Below are positions 17,723 to 27,086 of a stretch of 64,000 bases of DNA, piece after piece (positions within the stretch are counted from its first letter, which is position 1; each line of letters starts with the position of its first letter). Origin of the DNA: a virus; the IMG/VR virus record IMGVR_UViG_3300025000_000080, positions 1 through 64,000 of that record. One strand, written 5' to 3'. The notes below the pieces were generated by a model. It ran no database searches and was not told the DNA's origin. It saw only the letters and a program-made list of their open reading frames with translations. The translations under genes and the position numbers were made by a program.

Positions 17723-18780
17723 GCTGACCCCACATACGAAGCACGACGATACATGGTCAAGATAGAGTCGATCTCAGGGTCGCCCGTGAACATGCCACGC
17801 CCGACCAGTTGCGCCGAAGATGTGACGCTGAAACTCTGGTCCTTTGTCTCCTGGCTCGAGATACGAAACCGGTGGCGCAAAGTGTCACGCTTATGTGTCT
17901 GCGACAACTTCGGGAGTTCGCGCACTGTGAGTAGGGCGCAGGCACGCTTGATGAGCCGTGGTGTCTTACCTCTCACGTTCGACGGATCATAGTCGGTATA
18001 GCCGAAGTAACCGGACAGTTGGACGTTGCCGCTCCCCTCGGGCCACTTGCCATCCTGGTCATCGTACAGCCGCATTTCACGGCGAGTAGTGTGCAGGAGT
18101 TCGATCCGTGGATTCTCGCGGTCATCCATCGTACCCGTCACCTGACCTCGCAGATGACGGGTGTAGACCATCACTGTGTCCAGGCCCACTTCATACAGCG
18201 TCGACCCGTCAACACGGCTGGTGACCTCAATCTTGGAGATCGAAATGATGGGTATGGGCAGTTCGAGAACGTGCGTTCCTGAGCCATCAACGATGAACGG
18301 CGATGACTCGGGGAACGCTCTGGGAGCGAACCATCGACCGGTCATTACGTCGATGTACTGGGTAGCTACGTCGATGGCATCTGCTACCTGATCGTTGGGG
18401 TAAGCCGTAACGGTGAATCCCTGATCTCGCATCTCCTGTACCGTCAGATACGAACTGACCAAAGACGTGGCAGCAACAGCCGTCTGGAGTGTGTAGACGG
18501 TCGCCGCCTCACCCTCGTTGACGACCACCGTCCATCGGTCGTAGTACGTGCCCGCCGAGTCGTAGTTGGCAGCCAGCCCGGTCACTTCGTAGATGCCGGT
18601 CTGTACCTGGACGATATTGGACCCGGTGATGGTCTGCAGGACTGTCACACCGTCCGTATCCAGAATCTGTACCGACGTGATCGAGTACGGATCGAAGTAG
18701 GTGTAGGTGGCAGTCGCTTGGAATTTGATCTGAAGGAGAAGGTCGGTACCGACCAGGGCAGTGTCACGAGTGGTGGCCAT
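17719..18780 (-). CDS. Neck adaptor-like protein with N-terminal Ig-like domain
   Basis: The 353-residue product has two parts. Residues 1-110 are an Ig-like beta domain (SITSVQILDTDGVTVLQTITG, DSAGTYYDRWTVVV). Residues about 113-353 look like a gp6-type adaptor: SSYLTVQEMRDQGFTVTAYPNDQVADAIDVATQYIDVMTGRWFAPR. The end (GDPEIDSILTMYRRASYVGS) matches the C-terminal arm seen in such connectors. It would bind the portal and close the DNA channel (inference from position). Confidence 0.62.
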   Translation of the reverse strand: MATTRDTALVGTDLLLQIKFQATATYTYFDPYSITSVQILDTDGVTVLQTITGSNIVQVQTGIYEVTGLAANYDSAGTYYDRWTVVVNEGEAATVYTLQTAVAATSLVSSYLTVQEMRDQGFTVTAYPNDQVADAIDVATQYIDVMTGRWFAPRAFPESSPFIVDGSGTHVLELPIPIISISKIEVTSRVDGSTLYEVGLDTVMVYTRHLRGQVTGTMDDRENPRIELLHTTRREMRLYDDQDGKWPEGSGNVQLSGYFGYTDYDPSNVRGKTPRLIKRACALLTVRELPKLSQTHKRDTLRHRFRISSQETKDQSFSVTSSAQLVGRGMFTGDPEIDSILTMYRRASYVGSA

Positions 18781-18785
18781 GAGGC

Positions 18786-19112
18786 TTACTCCTCAGTGGC
18801 GGACAGGATAATGCTGGCTTTGCCTGAAGCGTAGACGGTGGTATTCGCCCGAATCCAGCGAGCGTACTCACTGACGACCTCGAGCGATGCTTTTGGGATT
18901 TGGACACCCGTCATCCCCACCAGACCGGCATTGCCCACGTCGACGAAGTTGACCCCGTCTAGACTCACCTGCAGCGAGACGGTTCCATCCCACTGGACTG
19001 CACCATCCATCACCTGGACATGCAAAGGGGTCGCAAGCGGTGGGATGGACTGCGCCCTACCTGCGGCTACAGATTCGGGGACCGGGAGTTCTCGTTTCCA
19101 CGGTGTCGCCAT
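18786..19112 (-). CDS. Small virion structural protein
   Basis: The 108-residue product has a beta-rich core (LHVQVMDGAVQWDGTVSLQVSLDGVNFVDVG) resembling small phage proteins that use an F5/8 or BNR-like strand pattern for decoration. It begins inside the last 56 nt of the upstream DUF5659-like gene, with AGGAGAAGCC before ATG. It sits in the neck cluster. Confidence 0.55.
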   Translation of the reverse strand: MATPWKRELPVPESVAAGRAQSIPPLATPLHVQVMDGAVQWDGTVSLQVSLDGVNFVDVGNAGLVGMTGVQIPKASLEVVSEYARWIRANTTVYASGKASIILSATEE

Positions 19113-19356
19113 GGCTTCTCCTGTTGTGCAGCAGGCTCTTCAGGTTCCGTACCTGCTGGTCATGCTGCGCACTTTCGCTGGTCAGGTACTCGATGGCAAG
19201 AGCGGGCCCTCGAGCGTGCGGGTCCGAGAAGACAAGACGGAACTTCCCGTCATCCAACCGTTGAGCGTCTTCCATACTCAACCTGGATTGGCCAGAGTCA
19301 TCTTGTATCAGCAGCCATCCGGCCAGTCCCAAGTCGGAAGTGATATAGAGACTCAC
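19057..19356 (-). CDS. DUF5659-like protein
   Basis: The 99-residue product from GTG 19356 has the DUF5659 layout: SDLGLAGWLLIQD (6-18), DGKFRLVFSDPHARGPALAIEYL (36-58) and QQVRNLKSLLHN (67-78). This family is common in phage structural clusters. Its function is unknown. The basic tail after residue 78 overlaps the start of the next gene. Confidence 0.65.
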   Translation of the reverse strand: MSLYITSDLGLAGWLLIQDDSGQSRLSMEDAQRLDDGKFRLVFSDPHARGPALAIEYLTSESAQHDQQVRNLKSLLHNRRSHGDTVETRTPGPRICSRR

Positions 19357-19955
19357 CGCCGTTTCTCCGCACGAAGAGTTTTGCCACTCCGTCTGACGGC
19401 AGGCTCCGGGACCTTCACCAGACTCGGCCCATCGGCCCGTTTGCCAGAGTCGATGACTTCGGGCTTCTCTTCCAGTGCCGGTGCCGGCGCTTCGGCCGAG
19501 TCGTCCCAGTTGTCACTGGACGAAGGCGCCACCGGTTCCGGTTCGGGTGCGGTCACGACGGGCTCAGCCACCAGCACTTTCTCGGGTTCGACGATGGGCG
19601 ATTCACTGAGACGTCCCACCCGCTTGGTGTCCACCATCGCGTCCTTCGGAATCGCAGCGCTTACCCGTTCCCCGGTCGCCTGTCGCTGCTGTCGCTGCAG
19701 GGCGAGTCTCTTGGCCATGGCCTCGGACTGCTCGAGGTTGATGACCTGCTCGTGGGTGAACACCTCGAACACTGGCGGGCTGTTCGGGTTCAGCACATTG
19801 CTGCGCTTGTTGCGAAGCCCCTCGCCAAACACGGTGGACACCTTGTACCACCCGTCGTGGTTGTACTCGAAATTGGTACCGCCGATGGTGTAGTTGCTCG
19901 GCTTCGGTTCGTTGGGACCGACACGACGAATGCGGACATAGAGGGAATCGGACAT
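19353..19955 (-). CDS. Virion-region protein with long disordered C-terminus
   Basis: The start at 19955 is chosen because AAGGA precedes it and the frame further upstream is not protein-like. The 200-residue product has an ordered N-terminus (SDSLYVRIRRVGPNEPKPSN, about 1-75). A Pro/Glu/Ala-rich tail follows (EPVVTAPEPEPVAPSSSDNW), ending in basic RRSGKTLRAEKRR. A similar acidic-to-basic linker occurs in some head-stabilising or ejection proteins. It lies next to the capsid genes, but its role is unknown. Confidence 0.6.
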   Translation of the reverse strand: MSDSLYVRIRRVGPNEPKPSNYTIGGTNFEYNHDGWYKVSTVFGEGLRNKRSNVLNPNSPPVFEVFTHEQVINLEQSEAMAKRLALQRQQRQATGERVSAAIPKDAMVDTKRVGRLSESPIVEPEKVLVAEPVVTAPEPEPVAPSSSDNWDDSAEAPAPALEEKPEVIDSGKRADGPSLVKVPEPAVRRSGKTLRAEKRR

Positions 19956-19992
19956 GAAGAAAATCCTTTCACATACACAGGTTGAGAGAAGG

Positions 19993-21204
19993 CTACGCGT
20001 TACCCACCAGGGACTCGTAGCCGGTGCCGGCCGTGGCCACACCACCGGTAAGATCGAGTACAGTTTCGAGCGTGCCGGAGAAGGTGTTGAGCGTCCGGGA
20101 CGCACCCTTCCGAGACGTGGTGAGCGCCACCTTCGTCCCACCGCTCACGCTCGGGACTACGCCCAGCCGGTTCAGCCCGGCCTTCTCGAGCATGGTGACC
20201 ACCTCGGCTGCGGTGGCTGCAGTGGCGTCAGTGGCGTTCGCGGTGGCGATTGCACTGGTAATGGGACAGGACATCGCCACCCCATCCAACTGGAAGGCAA
20301 ACGTCTTCCCGCCGTTCACGTTGTACGTCTGGGCGTTGTTGGACACGATCGAACGTGCCGTCGCGGTCTTTCCGGCCGCCAGGGCGTTGGTCCTGAGTTC
20401 GTTTGTAAGGGTCACCAGGCTTGCTGCCGTCGCGCGCAGGTTAGTGACGTCGGTCGCGGCCAGGTTGTGATCCGTGGCCAGCGTGTTGGTCTCGGGTGCC
20501 GAGATGTGGAAGTAGTTGCAGACGCCCTGGTTATCCGCGCTTGCCGCCGAGAACTCAATCGTCACCACCAGATCCAGTGCTCCATTGGTGGCGAAGGTGT
20601 TTGTCGGCAGCGAGACGCCGGACACTATCGGACTTCCGGCTGCGCTGGGCTCGCAGATGTAGCCGTAGCCGATGACCGGCACGGCTGCACCGGGAGCACC
20701 GGTCGCCACCATTTCGAAGTCGCCCACGACGAAGTCATTGTTGGCAACGTCGATGGCGCCGCTGTCGAGCAGGATGGTCCCGGCCACACCACCCAGTCGC
20801 AGACGTACCCGAGCGGTGTCCGCGCCATTGGTGGACGGGAAATACGCCCCGAACCGCACCTTGAAGACCTTGCCCGACGTCAACGCGTTCGTAGCGATCG
20901 TCAGCGTGCGAGACACGGTCTCAGCGACAGTGTCCGTGACCGTTGTTCCGCCCGTCACCGTGGCCAGAGGGTTCTGAGCAGCGGGAATCGACCCCTGCAC
21001 AGTCACCGCTGCCGGCGCACTCACTGCCGCCGTGGCGGGCTTGGTGTGCTGAATGCCCGAAATATCGGTCACCAGGTCCCGGATGACTGCCGCGAGCGAA
21101 GCACGATTCGGCATGTCTGCCGGCGCATCGCTCAGGTTCGCACCGCCTGCGAAGTGGCTCTTTCGAACCAGCGTGCGAACGACATCGCCAAAGAATCCCT
21201 TCAT
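19993..21204 (-). CDS. Virion structural protein, possible head fibre/decoration
   Basis: The 403-residue product is Ala/Thr/Val-rich and mostly beta, with few charged residues in the centre (GKVFKVRFGAYFPSTNGADTARVRLRLGG). This profile fits a capsid decoration or fibre protein. It starts with a helical MKGFFGDVVRTLVRKSHFAGG and follows the major capsid gene. The start has GGGAGAGATCT before ATG. No conserved family is recognised. Confidence 0.6.
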   Translation of the reverse strand: MKGFFGDVVRTLVRKSHFAGGANLSDAPADMPNRASLAAVIRDLVTDISGIQHTKPATAAVSAPAAVTVQGSIPAAQNPLATVTGGTTVTDTVAETVSRTLTIATNALTSGKVFKVRFGAYFPSTNGADTARVRLRLGGVAGTILLDSGAIDVANNDFVVGDFEMVATGAPGAAVPVIGYGYICEPSAAGSPIVSGVSLPTNTFATNGALDLVVTIEFSAASADNQGVCNYFHISAPETNTLATDHNLAATDVTNLRATAASLVTLTNELRTNALAAGKTATARSIVSNNAQTYNVNGGKTFAFQLDGVAMSCPITSAIATANATDATAATAAEVVTMLEKAGLNRLGVVPSVSGGTKVALTTSRKGASRTLNTFSGTLETVLDLTGGVATAGTGYESLVGNA

Positions 21205-21265
21205 AGATCTCTCCCTGTAACTGAGGAGAACGGGGGCGTGTTAAGCCCCCGACCCGGTCAGCGAA

Positions 21266-22207
21266 TTACGCAGCCAGCGGCACTCGAACTTCCGTTGCCT
21301 TTGCAACGGCGTCCTCTTCCTCGTACTGCACGGCCATACGAAGGGTCACCACCACGATGATCTCATCGCTGCTGATGTCCTCGTCGGTCTTGATGCTGAC
21401 CTGGCGCCAGAAGCCGATGAGCATGTTCTGTCGCGGGGACAGGAGAACGGTGGTCTGGTCGCTGTTCGTTCCCAGCGTCTCGAGATGAACATCGACCGGC
21501 ACCAGCGGAATGCCGCTGTACTGGATGCGCTTGTTCTCCAGCAGGTAGGCGTCCATACCCACCCGCTGACCGAACGTGTTCCTATACTCGACCTCGGCAT
21601 TCCATCCGGTGAGGAAGGCCATGTCCTCGAGACTGCGCCGGTACTGAACCGGGATCTGCCTGAGCAGGAGACGCAACACATCGCCGGAGAGTTCGGCGTC
21701 GTTGGCGTCGTAGGTGTGGGACGTCGCCAACTTCACATACCCGTCCATGACGGCCAGGTAGGTATCGGAGCTGGTCGTGTCACCGTTGACCGCGAGTTCG
21801 TCGAGATCGCGGGGGACGGCGTCGAGCAGCCGGTTCATGATCGTGGTCCGGAGGTTTCCCCGCTCGATCGAGTCCTCGAGGATTGCGGTGTCCAGCCGAA
21901 CCTCGGCCTTGAGGTACTTCGAATCGAGTTCCACCTTCTCTGTAACAGGCTTGGACCGGTCGTTCACACTGAGAGCGGTTCTAGCCGTGCCGGCACGCAT
22001 GACGCGAGTGGTGAAGCCGATCTTCTCGACGAGCTGCTTCGGCGCGTTCATGGTCACGGTTCGCGCCATCGGCAGGACCACGGCCCGTCTGAGGATCTTG
22101 GCGACGAACTTTGCCGCCTGTGCGGGCTGGAGCACACCTCCATTACTGGTGAGCTCACCGAGCGCCATATCGGCTTTTTCGAACAGAGAACGGAAATCTT
22201 GTGCCAT
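21266..22207 (-). CDS. Major capsid protein
   Basis: The 313-residue product starts MAQDFRSLFEKADMALGEL with GGAG 8 nt upstream of ATG 22207. HK97-fold features include an N-arm helix, AVVLPMARTVTMNAPKQLVEKIGFTTRV (E-loop side), LDELAVNGDT, then QNMLIGFWRQVSIKTDEDISSDEIIVVVTLRMAVQYEE. The last part is the typical end of phage coat proteins of this class. It follows the protease/scaffold gene, as in most HK97-like operons. Confidence 0.88.
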   Translation of the reverse strand: MAQDFRSLFEKADMALGELTSNGGVLQPAQAAKFVAKILRRAVVLPMARTVTMNAPKQLVEKIGFTTRVMRAGTARTALSVNDRSKPVTEKVELDSKYLKAEVRLDTAILEDSIERGNLRTTIMNRLLDAVPRDLDELAVNGDTTSSDTYLAVMDGYVKLATSHTYDANDAELSGDVLRLLLRQIPVQYRRSLEDMAFLTGWNAEVEYRNTFGQRVGMDAYLLENKRIQYSGIPLVPVDVHLETLGTNSDQTTVLLSPRQNMLIGFWRQVSIKTDEDISSDEIIVVVTLRMAVQYEEEDAVAKATEVRVPLAA

Positions 22208-22269
22208 CTGAAATTCTCCCATCAGCAAGAGCGTTTAGCTCAACAGCGCAGCAATCGAAGCGGCTGCTA

Positions 22270-25200
22270 TTACCAGGAATCGTCGTCGTCCGACGCCTTC
22301 TCCACACGGGGACGGCCCGTGGCGCCCGCGACCTTGTAGGATCGGCCCACGGCGTCGACTTCGGCCCACGGATCGGACTTCTCGGTGTTCTGCTTCCCGG
22401 CGTCAGCGTCCGATGTCGTGGTGTTGCCACCCAGCCCGGCATCCTTCAGCAGCGCAGCCTTTGCAGCGGCGTCCTTCTCAGCTGTGGCCTTATCGGTCTG
22501 GGCCTTATCGGCCTGGGCCTTCAGCACGGCATTCTCGTCCTTCAGTGCCTGCTGGGCCTTGGTGAAGTCGGTCATCTGTGCCTTGAGCGCTTCCATCTCG
22601 GCCTTCAGGGCAACGGACGGGTCGACTGCCGCGTTCTCGGTCTTCTCCTTGAGCGCGTCCGCGTTCTCGGTCTTCTCGGCCTTCGGCTTCATGGAGCCAC
22701 CGCACGAACTGCAGAACTTGGCTTCCTTGGTGTTCATGGCCTTGCAGGACGGGCACGCCATGTCAGCCTTTTCCGTGGTCTTGTCGGCTTCGGTCTTCTC
22801 GGTCTCGGTCGGCTTCGTGGTGGTCTTCTCGATCTCGCTGATGAGCAGACCGACGCCGCCGTGAACGTCCTTCAGCGCCTGGACGGTTGCCGTGGGGTCC
22901 TTCTGGTGGTTCTCGCGCACGAACTGGGCGATACCCTTGAGTACATCCTTCATGTCACTCTCCCGGATGGTCGATTCAAACTCTTTGAGGAAGCTGTCAG
23001 TCTCACTCTGTGCCGGACCACCAACGATCCAGTCCCAAACGCGCTTCCACATACTCTGCTTTGAAGTTGACACGTCACTTGACTGACTGTCAAAAATGCG
23101 AGTCAATGCTTCAGACTCGAAGTCATCGCCCGACTTGAAGACACTGAACGACTTCACACCCTGGCCTGAATTGGCACCTCGATTGACGAAGGATACTTTC
23201 CAGACCTCCATCTCTTGGAGTTCTGCGTTCTGCTTCATTTTCATGGCTGGAGGTTCACTCCCCTGGACAGGCTTTGCCGTCCCTGCGATGGACACATAGC
23301 CGTATTCACCTGCCTCAATGGACTTCCAGAGGCTGTCATCCATGATCTTGGCAGACTGCATCCATGTGCCTTCGGGTGCCGTGGTATCACCCGACTTCAC
23401 CTGCCAGTTCTCAACGACTCGCGCGTCTCGCTTGGCATAGTCGTGGTCGGCATCGAATTCCTGACTTTTCTCCATCCAGAAGGTCATGGCGTTGTAGATC
23501 GTCTCAGGGGACATCCAGTCCCCGTGAGTGTCCTTCTCGTATGGCCGATAGACCTCGTAGGAAACAATTCGATTGGGTGCGTCGATCTTCAGGATGGGGA
23601 CGAGTCGCACCGTGTTCCCATCTGCGCCCTTGTAGGTCTGTGTTCGGTTTGGAATAGGTAGTGCGTCGATCTTCGCTTCGAAGTCCGCGACCGCTTTGAG
23701 TACGGACGCCTGCGTCATCTCGGCAGGCAAATGTTTCCAGTCGGCCAGGACATCATCCAGATCGGTCTTGTTGAACTGCTTTGCCACCGGCTTGAACGAG
23801 ACGACCGCCTCCACCTGGGTTACGTTCGAGAAGGTGATTGAGCCATCTGCGGACTTGGTCCAGTCGGTCTGGTAGAAGCCATCATTGCGATAGTTGTAAA
23901 CGATAATGTATGTCTCGTAGACACCGTCCAAACTGGCCGGGCAGTAGTCATGATCCGTGGGTCCGAAGATGCCTGTAAGTCCTGCCTTCTTCACCGCATC
24001 GTACATGTCACGCCGGAATACTTCGACCGATTGTCCGGCCAGATCGATCTTCTCTGTCTGTACGGTGACGGACTCAGGAGGCTTCGGCGGCTCCACCGAA
24101 ATGAATGACGTGACCGCCTTGACTTCCTGGACGTCGCTGAACGTGATCGTGTCGCCGTTCCGTGCCCAGCCTGCACGGTAGTACATCACATCGCGGTAGT
24201 TGTAGACGATGACCTCCGTCTCCATGACCGCGTGGATGTAGCCGGGATAGTAGTGGTCGCTGTGATTATAGGTTCCCCACAACCCATCTTTGGCAGCGCT
24301 CGTAACGGCCCGCTCGAGTAGCGCCATGAAGTCCTGAATGGTTCCGCCACCCAGATCCAGTTTCGCGACCATCTCCTTGGCGGTTTCCTGTACCTGCTCA
24401 TCCACGCGCCGCTTCAGATCAGGGGCCAGAAGAGTCTTCACCAGGGTGCTATCAGGGTCGACCGTGACACCTTCCTGGAGTGCCCTTAACACGATACGGC
24501 TGAACACGATCTTCCGGGAGCGAGGCTTGGTATACTCCTCGTAATTGGCGGTGAATCGGGACAGGGCGTTCCGCAGTCGCCCCTTCGGTATGAGCGGATA
24601 CTTGAGATTGACAGGATCCCCGTAGTCCTCGAGGCTTATGGGGAACCCTTTGGGAAATCGAAGGTTGGTACTTTCGAGAATCTCGATGGCGAACCGTCCG
24701 GCTCGGGCCTGCTGTGCGGCTTTCGCCTCGTCATCGGTCATGTCGGCTGTCGGCTCATCGGCCTTCAGTGTCGGCTCGGTCTTGACCTCACCACCCGAGG
24801 CCAGCGACTCGACATCCACGATCTCAGGAACAATGGGACCACCTTCCACCGGCTTATTGGTCTTACGCGGAGGCTTAGCCTGCTTGGGCAGCGGGACGCC
24901 GATGTAGGCGGTCACGCCATCACCGAGTGGAAGCGGATGAAAGCGGGGATTGCCTGACTGGAACTTGCTCTCGGCACGGATGGTAGCGACCCAGCGGTTC
25001 CCCGTCTTGGTGATAGCCTCGTCATCTTCGATGGCGTAGAAGTTGGCAGCAAGCCACTTCTCGACGTCCTCCACCGACAGATAGGTGTCGTCGGAGAAGT
25101 CGAGCCGATGGAGTCCGCCGACAGAGTAGGTGTCCTTGATAACGATCGCAATGGCGTCTTTCATCGTTTCTGCGAGCTCCTGTGCCTGGTTGTCCCACCA

Positions 25201-25488
25201 CTTTGCATCCGATGGCCCCAGTATTCCCCAGAGTGCCGTTGCCACATCAAGCGGGACTGGGTCTGCCTTCCTTGCGTCGATCTTGCTGACACCATTGGAG
25301 TGGTGCCGGGAATGCCATGCGGAGGCTTCCTTAACCCAGTCATCAGACGGAGTCGTGTCCCCGTCGACTACTCCCTGAGCACGACGCACCGTTTCAGGCT
25401 TCAGCCCGTCGCCGCTAAAGCCCTCGCTATGCCACTTCAGACCGACTTTGAAGGCACGAATCATTCGGGCGGGAAATTTGTCTGCCAT
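22270..25488 (-). CDS. Fused prohead protease (XkdF-type) and scaffold with zinc ribbon
   Basis: The 1,072-codon gene encodes several parts. Residues 1-200 are an unassigned region. A tandem repeat lies at about 395-470 and 495-570, each containing IVYNYR and TFSNV/TFSDV. An XkdF/S78-like protease region lies at about 640-790 (VSYEVYRPYEKDTHGDWMSP, DADHDYAKRDARVVENW, YGYVSIAGTAKP). A four-Cys zinc ribbon follows (Cys912, 915, 926, 929), then a Lys/Glu/Ala coiled coil (960-1015) typical of scaffolds, and an acidic end. The protease would mature the prohead and the coiled coil would direct capsid assembly. It is unusually long for this role. Confidence 0.7.
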   Translation of the reverse strand: MADKFPARMIRAFKVGLKWHSEGFSGDGLKPETVRRAQGVVDGDTTPSDDWVKEASAWHSRHHSNGVSKIDARKADPVPLDVATALWGILGPSDAKWWDNQAQELAETMKDAIAIVIKDTYSVGGLHRLDFSDDTYLSVEDVEKWLAANFYAIEDDEAITKTGNRWVATIRAESKFQSGNPRFHPLPLGDGVTAYIGVPLPKQAKPPRKTNKPVEGGPIVPEIVDVESLASGGEVKTEPTLKADEPTADMTDDEAKAAQQARAGRFAIEILESTNLRFPKGFPISLEDYGDPVNLKYPLIPKGRLRNALSRFTANYEEYTKPRSRKIVFSRIVLRALQEGVTVDPDSTLVKTLLAPDLKRRVDEQVQETAKEMVAKLDLGGGTIQDFMALLERAVTSAAKDGLWGTYNHSDHYYPGYIHAVMETEVIVYNYRDVMYYRAGWARNGDTITFSDVQEVKAVTSFISVEPPKPPESVTVQTEKIDLAGQSVEVFRRDMYDAVKKAGLTGIFGPTDHDYCPASLDGVYETYIIVYNYRNDGFYQTDWTKSADGSITFSNVTQVEAVVSFKPVAKQFNKTDLDDVLADWKHLPAEMTQASVLKAVADFEAKIDALPIPNRTQTYKGADGNTVRLVPILKIDAPNRIVSYEVYRPYEKDTHGDWMSPETIYNAMTFWMEKSQEFDADHDYAKRDARVVENWQVKSGDTTAPEGTWMQSAKIMDDSLWKSIEAGEYGYVSIAGTAKPVQGSEPPAMKMKQNAELQEMEVWKVSFVNRGANSGQGVKSFSVFKSGDDFESEALTRIFDSQSSDVSTSKQSMWKRVWDWIVGGPAQSETDSFLKEFESTIRESDMKDVLKGIAQFVRENHQKDPTATVQALKDVHGGVGLLISEIEKTTTKPTETEKTEADKTTEKADMACPSCKAMNTKEAKFCSSCGGSMKPKAEKTENADALKEKTENAAVDPSVALKAEMEALKAQMTDFTKAQQALKDENAVLKAQADKAQTDKATAEKDAAAKAALLKDAGLGGNTTTSDADAGKQNTEKSDPWAEVDAVGRSYKVAGATGRPRVEKASDDDDSW

Positions 25489-25556
25489 GAATCACCAAAT
25501 AGGTTTTGAGTCCACGGTAGCAGGTAGGCAGGAAGGGCGTCAAAATCGGGCAGGAA

Positions 25557-26969
25557 TCAGACGATCACAGGCTGGAGTGTAGACCGACACAACCCGTGCA
25601 GTGGAGGGGGCCCTATGCTTTGGGAGAGGATATCGTTGACCTTATCCGTGTACTCTCCCCGGTCGTCCCTGTTCCCCATCCCTGACCGGGAGATCTCAGC
25701 GAGAACGGTGTCTGTCCCGTCCTTGCCACGGACGAATATCTCCTTCTTGCCGTCGTCGAGTTGTCTCTCTCTGACCCATGGATTCTCGTACTTGACGTCC
25801 ATCGGATCATCGAGGGACTCGAGCCCTTTGAGTAAATCAAGCGCGCGTCCAACATTAACAAACTTGCCGTCAGCCCATCTACACTGATCGCTGGTCCTCT
25901 CGTCCAGTATAGCTGTAAAAATTGCCGTCTCAATTCCAGCTTTACTGTAAGTGCTCAGGTGTCCATAGGCTTCAGCCCTCACCGTGTAGGCATTGGCCAC
26001 AACGCGATAGTAGTTTGGATTGCCTCCCCGGACCTCGAGCCATCTGGACAGGTCCTTACCGATCTCGTCACCCGATAGCCCCTGTTCGAAGCCCCGAGCG
26101 GTAATGGAGCGTGCGGCTTCACTCCATTGGGCTGAACGCTGTTTAAACTGGTCGGTCACGAAGTTGACGGTGGACTTTCGAAGGAAGTTCACCGATGCTT
26201 TGTCCACAGCGTCGAACGTGGCTGTGATGGGACCGTTCGAGGGGACCTTGCTCCCACCTGGCCCCCATTCATACTTCTTCGCGTCCCAGGCTCGTACAGC
26301 CTTGACCACGCGCATTCCGTGCTGCAGGAGTGGAGAGGCGAGTAACCCAGCGAAGGCGCCTCCTGCCTTGGTGAACCCATCGGCGATGGCTGTGATCTGC
26401 TTCCCGAGTTCGACTTCGCCCAGCGCTACCCAGTCAGTAGACTCCGCAATCTCCACGAGTTCAGCCACGGTGGCGTCTACCGTGCCCTTCGCCAACTTCG
26501 CCAGTTTCGCCACAAGCCGCTCGGTTTGCTCGTCCTGGGGGAAGATGTCATCCGCCTTCTGAATCGACGTGGTGAACCCCGCAGCGGCCATCATGACGTC
26601 GATATCAGCGATACCCGAGTTCAACCTTGCAAGGATGTCGGTGTAGTCGAGCGTGACCGCACGCTTGTAGATCGTCCCCTTGCCGTTACCCTCTACGGCG
26701 TAGGCCAGGGTAACAGCGGAATCGGGCGCAACGGCTTTCTCAGCCAGCAACTCTGCATCGACGTAGGATAGACCGGCCGCAAGACGCTCCACAGACACGA
26801 CGTCACCGTCTCGCTCTGTAACCAGCACCCATCCTTGCCGGCCCACCGTTCGCCCACCCAATGCTTCCCTGGCGTCCTTCAACGTGGCGACACATCGGAC
26901 AGGCGAAGCGACCAGATAATCTGCGTCAATTACCCGTGGTGCTGACTTGCTCAATCTGTGCATGCACAT
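25557..26969 (-). CDS. Head morphogenesis protein, Mu F/SPP1 gp7-like
   Basis: The start at 26969 is set by AGGAGG 6 nt upstream; longer reads upstream are not protein-like. The 470-residue product has a C-terminal Mu F-like domain (about 300-470): ILDERTSDQCRWADGKF and PPLHGLCRSTLQPV, with paired Cys/His positions. Family members assist head maturation and some have lytic-transglycosylase-like roles. It sits upstream of the protease/scaffold gene and starts the structural operon. Confidence 0.85.
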   Translation of the reverse strand: MCMHRLSKSAPRVIDADYLVASPVRCVATLKDAREALGGRTVGRQGWVLVTERDGDVVSVERLAAGLSYVDAELLAEKAVAPDSAVTLAYAVEGNGKGTIYKRAVTLDYTDILARLNSGIADIDVMMAAAGFTTSIQKADDIFPQDEQTERLVAKLAKLAKGTVDATVAELVEIAESTDWVALGEVELGKQITAIADGFTKAGGAFAGLLASPLLQHGMRVVKAVRAWDAKKYEWGPGGSKVPSNGPITATFDAVDKASVNFLRKSTVNFVTDQFKQRSAQWSEAARSITARGFEQGLSGDEIGKDLSRWLEVRGGNPNYYRVVANAYTVRAEAYGHLSTYSKAGIETAIFTAILDERTSDQCRWADGKFVNVGRALDLLKGLESLDDPMDVKYENPWVRERQLDDGKKEIFVRGKDGTDTVLAEISRSGMGNRDDRGEYTDKVNDILSQSIGPPPLHGLCRSTLQPVIV

Positions 26970-26988
26970 ATCACGCCTCCTACGACCT

Positions 26989-27017
26989 ATCGTACCGGCA
27001 GGACTTTTTTCCCGCAA
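26989..27017 (-). promoter_or_regulatory. Candidate late promoter for the structural operon
   Basis: On the minus strand TTGCGG (27012-27017), a 17-nt spacer and TACGAT (26989-26994) lie just upstream of the Mu F-like gene. The match is moderate, and a phage-specific activator may be needed. It faces away from the helicase promoter at 27032-27060. Confidence 0.4.
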
Positions 27018-27031
27018 ACCGTAGTAAGGTG

Positions 27032-27060
27032 TTGAAACTTTAAAATAGCCGTTGTATACT
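27032..27060 (+). promoter_or_regulatory. Promoter of the SF1 helicase gene
   Basis: TTGAAA (27032-27037), a 17-nt spacer and TATACT (27055-27060) precede the helicase start by about 27 nt. The spacer contains TTAAAATAG, related to the recurrent upstream box seen at other promoters of this phage. Confidence 0.65.
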
Positions 27061-27086
27061 CGTATCTGACCACTACGGAGGAGCGG

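Noticed and set aside
19954-21360. 468-codon open frame on the plus strand
   Set aside because: It is antisense to the Ala/Thr-rich structural gene; the Arg/His/Gly-rich translation is the usual product of a GC-biased opposite strand.
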